Assembly (NCBI RefSeq): GCF_015602705.1
Contig: NZ_CP059081.1
Coordinates: forward strand, 1,187,702 to 1,251,701
Length of the DNA stretch: 64,000 nt
Source: Acinetobacter lwoffii
GTDB lineage: Bacteria > Pseudomonadota > Gammaproteobacteria > Pseudomonadales > Moraxellaceae
Reading direction: 5' to 3'
Shown here: positions 9,335 through 18,605 of the stretch, in pieces
Layout: every line of letters starts with the position of its first letter
Position numbering within the stretch: position 1 is the stretch's first letter
Notes under the pieces: model-generated
Databases searched by the model: none
What the model saw: the letters and a program-made list of their open reading frames with translations, nothing else
Told to the model about the DNA's origin: nothing
Translations under genes and position numbers: made by a program

Positions 9335-10858
9335 ATGGAATTTTTATTAGATCCCGGAATCTGGGTAGGTTTAATTACTCTTATTATTCTTGAAATTGTT
9401 TTAGGTATTGATAACCTAGTCTTCATTGCCATTCTGGCTGAAAAACTTCCTCCTGAACAACGCGATAAAGCACGTGTTATTGGTTTGTCTCTCGCATTAT
9501 TCATGCGTCTAGGCCTGTTATTTGCCATTGCCTGGTTGGTCACTTTGACACAACCATTGATTACTGTGTTTGACTGGACCTTCTCCGGTCGGGACCTGAT
9601 CTTGTTATTTGGTGGCTTGTTCCTGGTGTATAAGGCCGTTACTGAGCTGCATGAAAAGATTGAAGGTAAACCTGAAGTCACAGTGTCTACCAATGTGGTA
9701 TATGCAAGTTTCACTGCTGTTGTTGCACAGATTGTTGTTTTAGATGCTGTTTTCTCTTTAGATTCAGTGATTACCGCCATTGGTATGGTCGACAATATTT
9801 ATGTCATGATGGCTGCCATGATTGTCGCAATGGGCGTGATGCTACTGGCATCGAAACCATTGACCAACTTTGTGAATCGCCATCCAACCGTGGTGATTCT
9901 GTGTTTAAGCTTCCTACTTTTGATTGGTATCAGCCTGATTGCAGAAGGTTTTGGTTTCCATATTCCAAAAGGCTATATCTATTCAGGTATTGGTGTTGCG
10001 ATCATAATCGAAGCATTCAACCAGTTCGGTCAGCGTAATGCTGCTAAACATGAATCCAAGATTCCTTTGCGTCATCGTACGGCTGACTCGATCCTGAAGT
10101 TAATGGGTGGCAAGCTAGAGACGACCGACAGTCAAAATAATCAGGCACAAGAAACCTTTGCAGATGAAGAACGCTATATGATTGGTGGGGTGCTTACCCT
10201 TGCAGAGCGTTCAGTCGCTTCGATCATGACGCCGCGCGGTCAGATTTCATGGGTTGATCTGGAAGATAGCCCAGAACAGATCCGTGAAAAGATTCTGTCT
10301 GTTCCACACAGCCTGTTTCCGGTATGTCGCGGTAGCCTGGATAAGGTAATTAGCGTAGTACGTGCCAAAGAATTACTGGATGTACTGGAAGAGCCGGAAG
10401 AGTTAAAAGCACTGATCAAACGTCATCGTCCAATTTATATCTTTGAAAAGATGAAAGTTATTGATGCAATCAATACCTTGCGTACTTCTAAAGGTTCTTT
10501 GGTGTTGGTGAGTGACGAGTTTGGTAATGTGCAGGGTCTGATTTCACCGCTAGATGTGTTTGAAGCAATTGCTGGTGAATTCCCGGATGCAGACGAACAG
10601 CTGGATCTGGTGAAAGTGGATGATACGCACTGGATCGCATCGGGCATGTTAGACTTGTATCAGCTTGAGCTGGAACTTGGCATGATTGATCTGATTGATG
10701 AAGATGCTGGTTATATCAGTGTGGCGGGTTTGATTCTGGATAAAACCAACAGTACGGTTGAAGTGGGTACCGAGTTAAATTATCAAGGTGTGCAGTTCAA
10801 AGTCACTGAAATTGAAAGCAATCGTATCAAGTCGGTCAGCATTCATTACGTAGGTTAA
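9335..10858 (+). CDS. TerC-family integral membrane protein with CBS and CorC/HlyC domains
   Basis: A 507-residue protein with the architecture of E. coli YoaE/YegH. An N-terminal TerC-type membrane domain (about 1-240) has seven or so hydrophobic segments and paired acidic motifs: [11 protein letters not shown] (about 20-30) and [13 protein letters not shown] (about 136-148). Two CBS domains follow (about 285-410), beginning with [14 protein letters not shown], and then a CorC/HlyC transporter-associated domain (about 425-507). TerC proteins are implicated in metal export, including Mn2+, and in metalating secreted proteins; the CBS part probably senses nucleotides. Inner membrane. Monocistronic with its own terminator. 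The exact ion is not decidable here. Confidence 0.9.
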   Translation: MEFLLDPGIWVGLITLIILEIVLGIDNLVFIAILAEKLPPEQRDKARVIGLSLALFMRLGLLFAIAWLVTLTQPLITVFDWTFSGRDLILLFGGLFLVYKAVTELHEKIEGKPEVTVSTNVVYASFTAVVAQIVVLDAVFSLDSVITAIGMVDNIYVMMAAMIVAMGVMLLASKPLTNFVNRHPTVVILCLSFLLLIGISLIAEGFGFHIPKGYIYSGIGVAIIIEAFNQFGQRNAAKHESKIPLRHRTADSILKLMGGKLETTDSQNNQAQETFADEERYMIGGVLTLAERSVASIMTPRGQISWVDLEDSPEQIREKILSVPHSLFPVCRGSLDKVISVVRAKELLDVLEEPEELKALIKRHRPIYIFEKMKVIDAINTLRTSKGSLVLVSDEFGNVQGLISPLDVFEAIAGEFPDADEQLDLVKVDDTHWIASGMLDLYQLELELGMIDLIDEDAGYISVAGLILDKTNSTVEVGTELNYQGVQFKVTEIESNRIKSVSIHYVG

Positions 10859-10893
10859 ACAGGTGTTTTAAACACGTTATTTGTTCAAATTCT

Positions 10894-10928
10894 AAAAGTC
10901 AGTTGCTTTAGTGGCAGCTGGCTTTTTT
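10894..10928 (+). terminator. Rho-independent terminator after the TerC-CBS gene
   Basis: AAAAGTCAGTTGC / GGCAGCTGGCTTTTTT forms a stem with two G-U pairs, ending in a T run, 36 bp after the stop. Confidence 0.75.
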
Positions 10929-10929
10929 A

Positions 10930-11379
10930 ATGCATGTCTGTTGAATGTGGCTCATTAAAATAATATGAGCCTTCGTTTAAACTGATTTTTATCAGTTTAT
11001 TCATACTATTAGTCATGTTCCCGATTGAGCTGAATATCCGGATATTGCAGTGAGATTTTGAAGCCGAAAAAGTCAAGTCAGCAATCGAAAATAAGCATGA
11101 TCAAGCATCAAATATTGATTCATGTAACCTGTTAATCAAAACTTAAAAGTCATATTTAAATACTGACAAAAAATTGAACTACAATTCACATGAACTAGAT
11201 TTGCATGATGCAAACAGATCTTAAGTAAAATGGAAACCGTTTGTGTGGAAATCACTAGATAAGTTGCATGAAGCCTACTCAGTTCAGAATAAAACTACTC
11301 AAAAATGATCTCCGAAAGAGCTAGGCAGAACATTTCTAAGGAGATCAATAGAGCAAATGAGCAGGATCAATCTAAATAG
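10930..11379 (+). other. Gap with apparent remnants of decayed coding sequence
   Basis: Two stretches read like protein without usable start signals. At 11054-11146 a 30-codon frame follows a TGA and contains DFEAEKVKSAIENKHDQ. At 11243-11379 a GTG-started 21-codon frame (contains WKSLDKLHEAYSVQNK) ends in a TGA that overlaps the ATG of a 24-codon frame (contains ISERARQNISKEINRANEQ). The charged helical composition and the plus-strand orientation suggest one eroded gene broken by frameshifts and stops. No Shine-Dalgarno is seen. I cannot name the parent family. Confidence 0.3.
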
Positions 11380-11412
11380 GGGCGTTTATCTATTCAAGAG
11401 AATAAACACCCT
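11379..11412 (-). terminator. Possible terminator of thiM
   Basis: GGGCGTTTAT / ATAAACACCC inverted repeat (one mismatch) just beyond the thiM 3' end; on the minus strand it is followed by CTATTT, a weak T run. Confidence 0.4.
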
Positions 11413-11429
11413 GTGAAGCGACCAGTAAA

Positions 11430-12278
11430 CTAAATGGATTCTGGCAGAATTTTAAAGTTGGCGTATTTTCGGATTGTTTCAGTATTGAGTTGGTGGATTT
11501 CATCCAGAAAGGCGACATTAAAACTGCCTAACTGTTGTGCGCGTTCAAATGCCAATTGACCGGCAATGGCAAAATGTACATGTGCCGTTAATGCAGCAAG
11601 GGCTGGAGACGTTACTGCACTATAGGCAGCGATCAGTGCACCGAGTGCACATCCCATCGCCGTGATTCGGGGCTGTAAAGCAGAACCGCCTGACACCTGT
11701 ATCACAGGGTAGTCTCTAGAAATAATGTAATCGGATTCACCGGAGATCGCGATACATTCACAATAATCCAGCAAACTTTGCGCCTGTAAATAAACATCTG
11801 CGCTGTCTACCGTGCTGTCTACACCCTTGGACTCAATCTGTTTACCGGCCAAGGCACCAATTTCAGAAGCATTGCCTCGTAAAATCGTAGGTTGAGAATG
11901 CATCAACTGATCTACGATGCCAGAACGCCAGTGCAGAACTGTTCCATAACCGACCGGATCAAGCACCCACGGTTTTTGCAATTGATGTGCAGTTTTCGCA
12001 GCAATCTGCATCGCCTGAACTTGCTCGGTGGTTGGTGTACCCAGATTCAGACTGATCGCTGCTGCAATCTTGGCAAAACTTTCAGCTTCAAAAGGATTGT
12101 CGATCATGGCCGGAGACGCATGTGCAGCCAGTACAATATTGGCGACATAGTTGCTGGCCACCGTATTGGTCATGATATGTACCAGAGGCTGCTGTTGCTG
12201 AAGTTTTAACCAGGCTTCACAGATCTGGTCCAGAAGTGTTTGCTGTAATGCTTGCATCGAAGTGGTCATCATGGTCAT
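11430..12278 (-). CDS. thiM: Hydroxyethylthiazole kinase
   Basis: A 282-residue ThiM, which phosphorylates 4-methyl-5-(2-hydroxyethyl)thiazole in the thiamine salvage pathway (ribokinase-like fold, cytosolic trimer). Visible blocks: HIMTNTVASNYVANIVLA (about 34-51, substrate side), DPVGYGTV (about 102-109), GNASEIGAL (about 135-143), and the anion-hole/catalytic ITAMGCALGALIAAY (about 205-219). No thiE or thiD lies next to it. It is 31 bp behind the zinc-ribbon gene on the same strand, so the two may be co-transcribed. There is no room for a TPP riboswitch directly in front. The first ATG (12278) has no clear Shine-Dalgarno. Confidence 0.93.
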   Translation of the reverse strand: MTMMTTSMQALQQTLLDQICEAWLKLQQQQPLVHIMTNTVASNYVANIVLAAHASPAMIDNPFEAESFAKIAAAISLNLGTPTTEQVQAMQIAAKTAHQLQKPWVLDPVGYGTVLHWRSGIVDQLMHSQPTILRGNASEIGALAGKQIESKGVDSTVDSADVYLQAQSLLDYCECIAISGESDYIISRDYPVIQVSGGSALQPRITAMGCALGALIAAYSAVTSPALAALTAHVHFAIAGQLAFERAQQLGSFNVAFLDEIHQLNTETIRKYANFKILPESI

Positions 12279-12309
12279 TTAGAATAAGAGAAAGATTCGT
12301 TGTATTCGG

Positions 12310-13470
12310 TCAGCGGGTAAAATAGTGGTCTTGATGCTTGCAGCTACGACAGAATAGGCTGACATAATCACTGGCATCATAATCCACCGACAGTTCCTGT
12401 GAGCCACAGTGCATACAACGTTTCTGGGAGTAGAATTTCAGGCGAGGTTCGATTTTGTGCCACGAACGCCACACCGGCTGAAAGAAGATATTTTCATCAT
12501 AGCCCAAAAACCGATAAAACAGGATTTCGCTCATCTTGCTGAATGCCAGTTGCGGTGGACGTGGCAGGGTAGAGGTTTCCCATTTTTCCGTCACTGAACG
12601 TTCGCGATACTGCTGCAAGGTTTTTTTCAGCAGATTGGTATTAATAAAGTTTTCATTGCGGGGCTTGAGGGCTTTTTGTTTATATAGATATTCCAGCCCG
12701 GTCTGCACCAGATAATAAATCTGACCCACAGCCAGTACATCCAAAAGACGATAGCAAAAGGTCTGAAAGCTCTGATTTCCGGCAATTTGCACATTCCAGC
12801 TACGGCAATAGAATTGGGCAAACTGAATGATTTCTTCATATAGCAGGCAATAGAGTGCATCTTTGACTTCATCTGCACTTTTAAAGGGCACACCTTGGCT
12901 CAGGTTTTGATAAAACCAGTTGCGCAGCTGCTGGGTGATACTGAACAGGGTCGGTTCAGAATAACCATCCAGTCGCACATTAATATAATAATGCTGATTT
13001 TCCTGCTGGAGATCTTTGGGAATCAGAACCTGATCCCGGATCAGGCTTTTTACCAGACCATGTTGGAACAGATAGTTGGGACTGATGGAATAATATCGAA
13101 TTTGATGCCAGTCAATATATTCGCGGTGCTGGCTATATTCCTGAACCTGTTCATCCAGAATCGCGAGTAAAAACAGTTTATTGATAAAACTGAGCTGATT
13201 CAGCTCAAGAACCGGCCGATCCTGCTTTTTATGATATTGACGGTTTTCCTGTAAACGGACTTCCTTGAGCATGCGTTTACGCTGCGCCAGACATTGTTCG
13301 CAATAACAATTGTGCTTTTGATCGGAGTAAAGCTGATGCTGGCAATGGCTGCATTCATGATAGCTCAGCTCCTGATCATATTGTTCTGCCTCAATCCAAT
13401 ACATCGATGCCTTACACAATGGGCAGTGAGTACTTTCATCAAGCTGTTTTTGCAGAACACTGAATACCAT
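12310..13470 (-). CDS. Unrecognised protein with N- and C-terminal zinc-ribbon motifs
   Basis: I do not recognise this family. From the ATG at 13470 it is 386 residues; the frame is open to a GTG at 13572 (420 residues). I prefer the ATG because a perfect TATAAT lies between the two starts and a terminator hairpin sits right before the GTG. Numbered from the GTG, cysteine pairs occur at C50/C53 (CPLC), C74/C77 (CSHC), C89/C91/C94 (CYCEQC) and, at the C-terminus, C386/C389 (CMHC) and C408/C411 (CRSC), which look like two or more zinc ribbons. The middle is aromatic- and Gln-rich and probably helical. No signal peptide or membrane segment. It lies upstream of thiM, 31 bp apart. Nucleic-acid or protein binding is a guess. 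Confidence 0.75.
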   Translation of the reverse strand: MVFSVLQKQLDESTHCPLCKASMYWIEAEQYDQELSYHECSHCQHQLYSDQKHNCYCEQCLAQRKRMLKEVRLQENRQYHKKQDRPVLELNQLSFINKLFLLAILDEQVQEYSQHREYIDWHQIRYYSISPNYLFQHGLVKSLIRDQVLIPKDLQQENQHYYINVRLDGYSEPTLFSITQQLRNWFYQNLSQGVPFKSADEVKDALYCLLYEEIIQFAQFYCRSWNVQIAGNQSFQTFCYRLLDVLAVGQIYYLVQTGLEYLYKQKALKPRNENFINTNLLKKTLQQYRERSVTEKWETSTLPRPPQLAFSKMSEILFYRFLGYDENIFFQPVWRSWHKIEPRLKFYSQKRCMHCGSQELSVDYDASDYVSLFCRSCKHQDHYFTR

Positions 13471-13504
13471 GGTCGCGAGCAACTCTAGAATGGAAGGGCA
13501 TTTT

Positions 13505-13510
13505 ATTATA
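13505..13510 (-). promoter_or_regulatory. -10 element of the zinc-ribbon gene
   Basis: Perfect TATAAT on the minus strand, 35 nt before the ATG at 13470. No good -35 at 16-18 bp. It supports the shorter reading frame. Confidence 0.45.
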
Positions 13511-13573
13511 CACGGCTGATGAGATGCAAACGTAGTGGACTGGTGCAATTTTTCTAAATCAAAATTAGTCACC

Positions 13574-13603
13574 CAAACAAGAGAAGAGCTACCGAAGTAG
13601 CTC
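13574..13603 (-). terminator. UUCG-loop terminator of the 85-residue gene
   Basis: On the minus strand AGAGCTAC-TTCG-GTAGCTCT, a perfect 8-bp stem with a stable UUCG tetraloop, then TCTCTTGTTT. It ends the transcript of the small gene at 13632-13889. Confidence 0.75.
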
Positions 13604-13631
13604 TGATTTTAAAAACATGAAATGACGTTTT

Positions 13632-13889
13632 TTAAACCGGGCAGGGTAATGTGTCGTCCTCCTCGCCGCGGTGTTTGGCATGAATTAAGGCCTGAACCTT
13701 TTTAGAGGGCACTTTTTTGGCACCGAGTGCATCGTAGGTGTTGAGAATGGCAGTCACTTCATGGGCCTGAAGCGGAATGCCTTCACAGCTCATCAACAGG
13801 GCAATCACTTTATGGTCAATATTGGCCTGATCCAGGGTCTGCAAAGTTTTGATATTTTCGATCCGTACAACATGCTGTTTTAAATACAT
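13632..13889 (-). CDS. Small conserved-looking protein of unknown function (85 aa)
   Basis: I do not recognise the family. The gene is credible because a strong Shine-Dalgarno (GAGGTGA) lies at the right distance from the ATG at 13889 and a UUCG hairpin terminator follows its stop. The protein is soluble and probably alpha-helical, with an N-terminal half around MYLKQHVVRIENIKTLQ and a basic C-terminal stretch, KKVPSKKVQALIHAKHR, ending in an acidic tail. No signal peptide, no membrane segment, one Cys mid-protein and one near the end. Its neighbours (zinc-ribbon gene, pepN) give no functional hint. Confidence 0.7.
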   Translation of the reverse strand: MYLKQHVVRIENIKTLQTLDQANIDHKVIALLMSCEGIPLQAHEVTAILNTYDALGAKKVPSKKVQALIHAKHRGEEDDTLPCPV

Positions 13890-14206
13890 GGCTCACCTCA
13901 TCATCGTTATCATTATTCTTTCATTGGAAGTGTGGAAAAACACAGTTTAACTGTAGCAAGAAGTGTGCTCATTTATTAATCAGAATTTATTCGGTACTCA
14001 GCAAATAAAATTATATATTTTTAAATCAGTTATTTATGAAAATGTCAGAAATTATGATCCTGACTATTTTTATGGCACAGATATTTCTTATGTAGAGCCG
14101 AGTGCTGCCCATTTAGGCAGAATGCATTGAAAGTGGTGCATGAAATGCCCATATTAGATCTAACAATACAAATGCACAGACAGCGTTTAAAACTTGGCGT
14201 ATGATT

Positions 14207-14235
14207 TTGACATGAACAATGTCGAACACGATAAA
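14207..14235 (+). promoter_or_regulatory. Sigma-70 promoter of pepN
   Basis: TTGACA (14207-14212), 17-bp spacer, GATAAA (14230-14235). The predicted start point near 14242 lies downstream of the ATGs at 14194 and 14212, which argues that translation begins at 14251. Confidence 0.65.
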
Positions 14236-14250
14236 AGATTAGGACAGGAC

Positions 14251-16857
14251 ATGAATATTGCGGCAAACCCGGTGATCGAAGCGGATCAAACCATTTATTT
14301 AAAAGACTATCAAAAACCTTCCTTTATTGTTGATTCCATCGACCTGAATATTCAAGTCTATAGTGACCACAGTCTGGTCAGCAGCAAGCTGGAGATGCAG
14401 CGCCAAACTGCTGGCGATCTGGTTCTGCTTGGCCGCGATCTAGAGCTGCAATCGATTAAGTTAAATGGTCAAACCCTGAATGCCAGTGACTACCACTTGG
14501 ATGCTGAACAGCTGGTCATTGCCAATGCACCTGATCAAGTGTTGCTTGAAATTGTGGTTAAAATCCACCCTGAAAGTAATACGATGCTGGAAGGTTTATA
14601 TCAGGCCAGTTCAGATCTGTTTGTGACCCAAAATGAACCAGAAGGGTTCCGTAAAATTACTTTCTATCCAGACCGTCCAGATGTGTTGTCGGTCTTTACG
14701 ACGCGTGTCGAAGCAGATAAGAAATATCCGGTTTTGCTTGCAAATGGTAACCTGCTGGAAACAGGTGAAGTCGATGCCAATCGTCATTATGCCATCTGGC
14801 AGGATCCGACCAAGAAACCGAGCTATTTGTTCGCCTGTGTCATTGGTGATTTGGCAGTGATGAAAGATTCTTATGTCACATCGGAAGGCCGCAATGTAGC
14901 TCTGGAAATCTATGCAGAAGAAAAAGATATTCCAAAATGCAAAATCGCCATGGAAGCGCTCAAACATTCCATGCGCTGGGATGAGGAGCATTATGGTCTG
15001 CCTTATGATCTGGATAACTACATGATCGTGGCGACCAGTGCATTCAACATGGGTGCCATGGAAAATAAAGGTCTGAATATCTTCAATACTTCATGCGTGC
15101 TGGCCGATGAAGAGTACACCACTGATGCCGCAATCATGCGAGTGCAGTCAGTCATTGCACATGAATATTTCCATAACTGGACTGGTAACCGGATTACCTG
15201 TCGTGACTGGTTCCAGTTATGTTTGAAAGAAGGCTTGACTGTATTCCGTGACCAGTCTTTCTCGGAAGATTTACAGTCGGCTGCGGTACAACGTATTGAT
15301 GATGTAGCAGTTCTCAAAGCGCATCAGTTCCCGGAAGATTCAGGGCCGCTGTCGCATCCACCGCGTCCGGATCATTTTGTAGAAATTAACAACTTCTATA
15401 CTGCCACTGTTTATGAAAAAGGTGCGGAAATTAACCGCATGATGGCGACCTTGCTTGGCAAGGAAAAATTCCGTCAGGGAACCGATGAATATTTCCGCCG
15501 TCATGATGGTCAGGCGGTAACAGTTGAGGATTGGGTGGCCGCGCTTACAGCAGGTTCAGGTGTGGATCTTTCAAACTTCCTGACCTGGTACAACCAGCCA
15601 GGTACGCCTAAATTGCAAGTAAAAGCTGAGTACGATGTTGAGACCCAAATCTATCGTCTTCACTTCAAGCAAAGCCTGAAACCGCATGCCAAATACCCGA
15701 ATCTGAAAGCAGTACCCATTCCAGTCGCTTTGGCATTGTTTGATGCTGAAACAGGTGAGCAGCTAACGTTGAACTCTGAGGCACTCTTTGAAAATGGCGT
15801 GAAAGATGGCGTGTATCTGTTTGATCAGGATGAGGCAACGATCGAATTTAGCGGTGTGACAGCAAAACCAGTGGTGTCCTTGCTGCGTAATTTCTCTGCA
15901 CCAGTGAATCTGGACTTTGACTATTCAGAAAAAGAGCTGGCTTTCCTGTTGCAATATGAAACGAATGGTTTTAACCAGTGGCAAGCAACTCAGACCTTAC
16001 TCGAGCGTATCTTGCTGGATGACCAGCCTGCAGAAATTTATATCGAGGCTATGCTCAATACCTTGCCGGATGTGATTGAGAAAGATCCGCTGTTGGCATC
16101 ACGTCTGTTTGATGTACCGTCGGAAGGTTATTTAGGTAGCCGTATTGATCAGGATTATAATCCGGTCATGATTCAGGAAAAGCGTGAGGCTTTGCTGCAT
16201 ACCTTGGCACGTGCTTTTGGAGAAACAGCGAAAGAAACTTATCTCAATCTGGATCCTGATCTGCAATCTGAATTCTCACAAGCGATGGGTGTGCGTGCTT
16301 TAAGAAATATTATGCTGACGATGATGGCTCGTCAGGGAGATGCATTTGCCTTTGATTTAGCCTATGAGCAATATCACACGGGGAATATGTCTGAACGTTT
16401 GGGTGCGCTGAAAGTCTTGGTCTGGAATGATGCACCACAAGCAGAAGAAGCTTTGGCAGATTTCTATAGCCGCTTTGAAGATGAAGCCTTGTCTTTAGAC
16501 CAATGGTTTATGGTTCAGGCAGCACATCCAAAAGCAACGGATGCAACGATTGCGTATCTGACCCAGCATCCGGATTATGATCTGGCTGTGCCTAACCGTA
16601 TCCGTGCAGTGAGCGGGGGGCTGAATGCTAATCCGGTCAATACCTGGAGCTTTGGCGTGCAGCATTTTATTGGACTGGCAAAATATCTGGACGAGAAAAA
16701 TCCGATTGTAGGCTCACGTTTGCTACAGGTATTGTCACGCTGGTATACCTTGGCAGAACCGCAACGCAGTGAAGTGAAAGCACAGCTTGAAACCTTAAAG
16801 CCACTGGTTAAATCTAAAAATGTGTCTGAGACACTCAATAGTATGCTCAGCGTATAA
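14251..16857 (+). CDS. pepN: Aminopeptidase N
   Basis: An M1-family zinc aminopeptidase of 868 residues from the chosen ATG, matching the E. coli PepN size (870). It removes N-terminal residues from peptides in the cytosol during protein turnover. The substrate-binding GAMEN motif is seen in NMGAMENKGLNIFN, then the zinc site HEYFHNWTGNR (HExxH) and its third ligand Glu in LKEGLTVFRDQ. The frame is open 19 codons further up, but the near-consensus promoter inside that stretch and the AGGACAGGAC Shine-Dalgarno before 14251 favour this start. A strong terminator follows. Confidence 0.96.
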   Translation: MNIAANPVIEADQTIYLKDYQKPSFIVDSIDLNIQVYSDHSLVSSKLEMQRQTAGDLVLLGRDLELQSIKLNGQTLNASDYHLDAEQLVIANAPDQVLLEIVVKIHPESNTMLEGLYQASSDLFVTQNEPEGFRKITFYPDRPDVLSVFTTRVEADKKYPVLLANGNLLETGEVDANRHYAIWQDPTKKPSYLFACVIGDLAVMKDSYVTSEGRNVALEIYAEEKDIPKCKIAMEALKHSMRWDEEHYGLPYDLDNYMIVATSAFNMGAMENKGLNIFNTSCVLADEEYTTDAAIMRVQSVIAHEYFHNWTGNRITCRDWFQLCLKEGLTVFRDQSFSEDLQSAAVQRIDDVAVLKAHQFPEDSGPLSHPPRPDHFVEINNFYTATVYEKGAEINRMMATLLGKEKFRQGTDEYFRRHDGQAVTVEDWVAALTAGSGVDLSNFLTWYNQPGTPKLQVKAEYDVETQIYRLHFKQSLKPHAKYPNLKAVPIPVALALFDAETGEQLTLNSEALFENGVKDGVYLFDQDEATIEFSGVTAKPVVSLLRNFSAPVNLDFDYSEKELAFLLQYETNGFNQWQATQTLLERILLDDQPAEIYIEAMLNTLPDVIEKDPLLASRLFDVPSEGYLGSRIDQDYNPVMIQEKREALLHTLARAFGETAKETYLNLDPDLQSEFSQAMGVRALRNIMLTMMARQGDAFAFDLAYEQYHTGNMSERLGALKVLVWNDAPQAEEALADFYSRFEDEALSLDQWFMVQAAHPKATDATIAYLTQHPDYDLAVPNRIRAVSGGLNANPVNTWSFGVQHFIGLAKYLDEKNPIVGSRLLQVLSRWYTLAEPQRSEVKAQLETLKPLVKSKNVSETLNSMLSV

Positions 16858-16870
16858 CATCAATATTCAT

Positions 16871-16902
16871 AAAAAACCGGATCGACCTGATCCGGTTTTT
16901 TA
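16871..16902 (+). terminator. Rho-independent terminator of pepN
   Basis: AAAAAACCGGATC-gacct-GATCCGGTTTTTT hairpin, 13 bp after the stop. Confidence 0.93.
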
Positions 16903-17072
16903 TTTCCTGTTTATTTCAAACGCTGGCTTTAAATACAGTTGAATTTCTCTAAAGGCTTAGGTAAGTACTAAAGGGTGTTACAGTATGATTATACGGAAAA
17001 GAGTATTTGTTTATTAAGCTGTAAGCTAGGTAAAGGGATCTACAGATTCGCTTACTAGAGGTTGTCCAAGAT

Positions 17073-17282
17073 ATGTTAGTGAAAATTGAAGATGGTTTTT
17101 ATTTAAATAGCCAGCATATTATTGCCGTACATGTCAGCAAGAATCCTGAAAATGGCTTACTTGAAATCTCCATTCAATATACGCCGCATTCCATTCAGCA
17201 GGTCGGAGAATACAAAAAAGTATTTCAAAGCCAGCTTGATGCTGAAATTTTCTTAAGTGAGTTAAATCAAAAACTTCGCTAA
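17073..17282 (+). CDS. Small protein of unknown function (69 aa)
   Basis: I do not recognise the family. ATG at 17073 follows AGAGG at a slightly long spacing, and a hairpin terminator overlaps the end of the gene, which supports an expressed unit. The sequence alternates hydrophobic and polar residues as in a small beta-sheet protein (IEDGFYLNSQHIIAVHV, then LLEISIQYTP), ending in a helix, LDAEIFLSELNQKLR. No signal peptide or cysteines. The neighbours, pepN upstream and the stress proteins convergent downstream, do not suggest a role. Confidence 0.65.
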   Translation: MLVKIEDGFYLNSQHIIAVHVSKNPENGLLEISIQYTPHSIQQVGEYKKVFQSQLDAEIFLSELNQKLR

Positions 17283-17305
17283 AAGCCTGCATCATACAGG
17301 CTTTG
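17281..17305. terminator. Bidirectional terminator between the 69-aa gene and a universal stress gene
   Basis: AAAAGCCTG-catcata-CAGGCTTT; an A run on one side and T run on the other fit both converging transcripts. Confidence 0.7.
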
Positions 17306-17315
17306 ATCAAGCATC

Positions 17316-17762
17316 TTATTGTCTGACGATGAGTACTGGAATAGAGGAAAGTGCCAGAACATTTTGAGCGACACTGCCCAGCATAAGTTTTTGCAGACCT
17401 TTACGACCATGTGAACCCATAATGATCATATCGGTCGGGGATTCATTTGCAGCCTGCATAATGCCTTCTGACGGTGCCATGCCATGCAGGATTTTTGTCG
17501 TCACCTGGATGCCATCACGAACAAAGTTCAGTTTCAGTTCATTTAAACGATCAAGTGCATTTTGTTCTGCATGCATAAAGTAATCTGTGACTGCTGGAGC
17601 AACTTTGTAAAAATCTACGCCCTTAAAGGGATCTACCGCAATCACACTGAGTAAAGTGACATGGCTATGAAATACTTTGGCCAGTTCCAGGGCGTGATCT
17701 GCGGCAGCATAGGAAATCGAGGACTCATCGAGTGCTACGAGAAGATGATCATAGTTATTCAT
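17316..17762 (-). CDS. Universal stress protein (UspA family)
   Basis: A 148-residue single-domain universal stress protein. The ATP-binding signature G-x2-G-x9-G(S/T) is intact in GSHGRKGLQKLMLGS (about 121-135), and the N-terminal strand LLVALDESSISYAA carries the conserved Asp. These cytosolic dimers are induced by starvation and stress; the molecular role is unresolved for most members. It is the downstream member of a tandem pair with the gene at 17896-18339; both share V(D/E)PF near residue 43 and the GSHGRKG loop, pointing to an old duplication. The 133-bp gap between them contains a hairpin, so they may be separate transcripts. Confidence 0.92.
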   Translation of the reverse strand: MNNYDHLLVALDESSISYAAADHALELAKVFHSHVTLLSVIAVDPFKGVDFYKVAPAVTDYFMHAEQNALDRLNELKLNFVRDGIQVTTKILHGMAPSEGIMQAANESPTDMIIMGSHGRKGLQKLMLGSVAQNVLALSSIPVLIVRQ

Positions 17763-17864
17763 GGTGCTTCCTCATATTTATTATTGCAGTAAGCGGGGGG
17801 TGGTTTGAGCGAGTAAATCTCCACAGCATGTTTTGCTAGAGGTTCAAATGTAAAGTAGCAAGTA

Positions 17865-17887
17865 CTGCGCATCTTGAAGATGCGCAG
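17865..17887 (-). terminator. Hairpin between the two universal stress genes
   Basis: CTGCGCATCT-tga-AGATGCGCAG, a perfect 10-bp stem right after the stop of the upstream stress gene. The following bases are only moderately T-rich. Confidence 0.6.
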
Positions 17888-17895
17888 CGTCAGGA

Positions 17896-18339
17896 TTATT
17901 TTTTCACGATCAGTACGGGAATTTCACTCGCACCCAATACATCTTGTGCAAAGCTGCCCAGAATCATTTTCTGGAAGCCTTTACGGCCATGAGAACCCAT
18001 AACAATCAGGTCTGCTTTCACTTCACCCGCGGTTTCAGCAATATGCTCTGCATTGACTAAACCTGTGACAATGCGGGATTGCGCTTCAATACCTTCACCG
18101 GCTGCGATGGCAGTGGCTTCTTTCAAGGCCTTTTTGGCATTGGCATGTGCCTCGATAAAATATTCCTTCATGATGGAGGAGCTGTAATAGAAATCAGCCT
18201 CGGTAAAAGGATCTTCTGCGATCAGGCTGATTAGGGAAAGCTGACTACCGAATGCCTTGGCAATTTTGGCAGCATGTCGTACTGCAGAAAAGGAAATTTC
18301 TGAACCGTCCACTGGGACTAAAATATGTTGATAAGCCAT
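17896..18339 (-). CDS. Universal stress protein (UspA family)
   Basis: A 147-residue universal stress protein, paralogous to the gene just downstream. N-terminal ILVPVDGSEISFSAVRHA has the family's Asp and Ser-rich turn, and the ATP loop is GSHGRKGFQKMILGS (about 120-134). It starts at an ATG preceded by GGAGAAAAGCC. The upstream 266 bp shared with the divergent esterase lipoprotein gene holds the promoters of both. Its specific stress role cannot be told from sequence. Confidence 0.92.
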   Translation of the reverse strand: MAYQHILVPVDGSEISFSAVRHAAKIAKAFGSQLSLISLIAEDPFTEADFYYSSSIMKEYFIEAHANAKKALKEATAIAAGEGIEAQSRIVTGLVNAEHIAETAGEVKADLIVMGSHGRKGFQKMILGSFAQDVLGASEIPVLIVKK

Positions 18340-18605
18340 GGCTTTTCTCCGCAGGTTGTCTGATTTTTAGGCTTGGTTTATTGATAGCACAGTGCTGTGG
18401 CGGGTGCAATTGCAAAAAAGCGGTAAAATTGAAAAAACTTATTAAATTACAAATATTTTTCATGTAAAAGTGATGAAAAAAACAGAGTAAAAAACTCGGA
18501 TTTACAGTTTTAATGATCAAAAATAAGAGGATGAATAGTCCTCGTTTGCAGCAGGATGGTTTAAACTGCCGTAGCCTGTTTTTAGATCATGTATAGGGGA
18601 CTGTT

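Noticed and set aside
12247..12309. TPP riboswitch before thiM
   Set aside because: Only 31 bp separate thiM from the upstream gene, too short for the aptamer.
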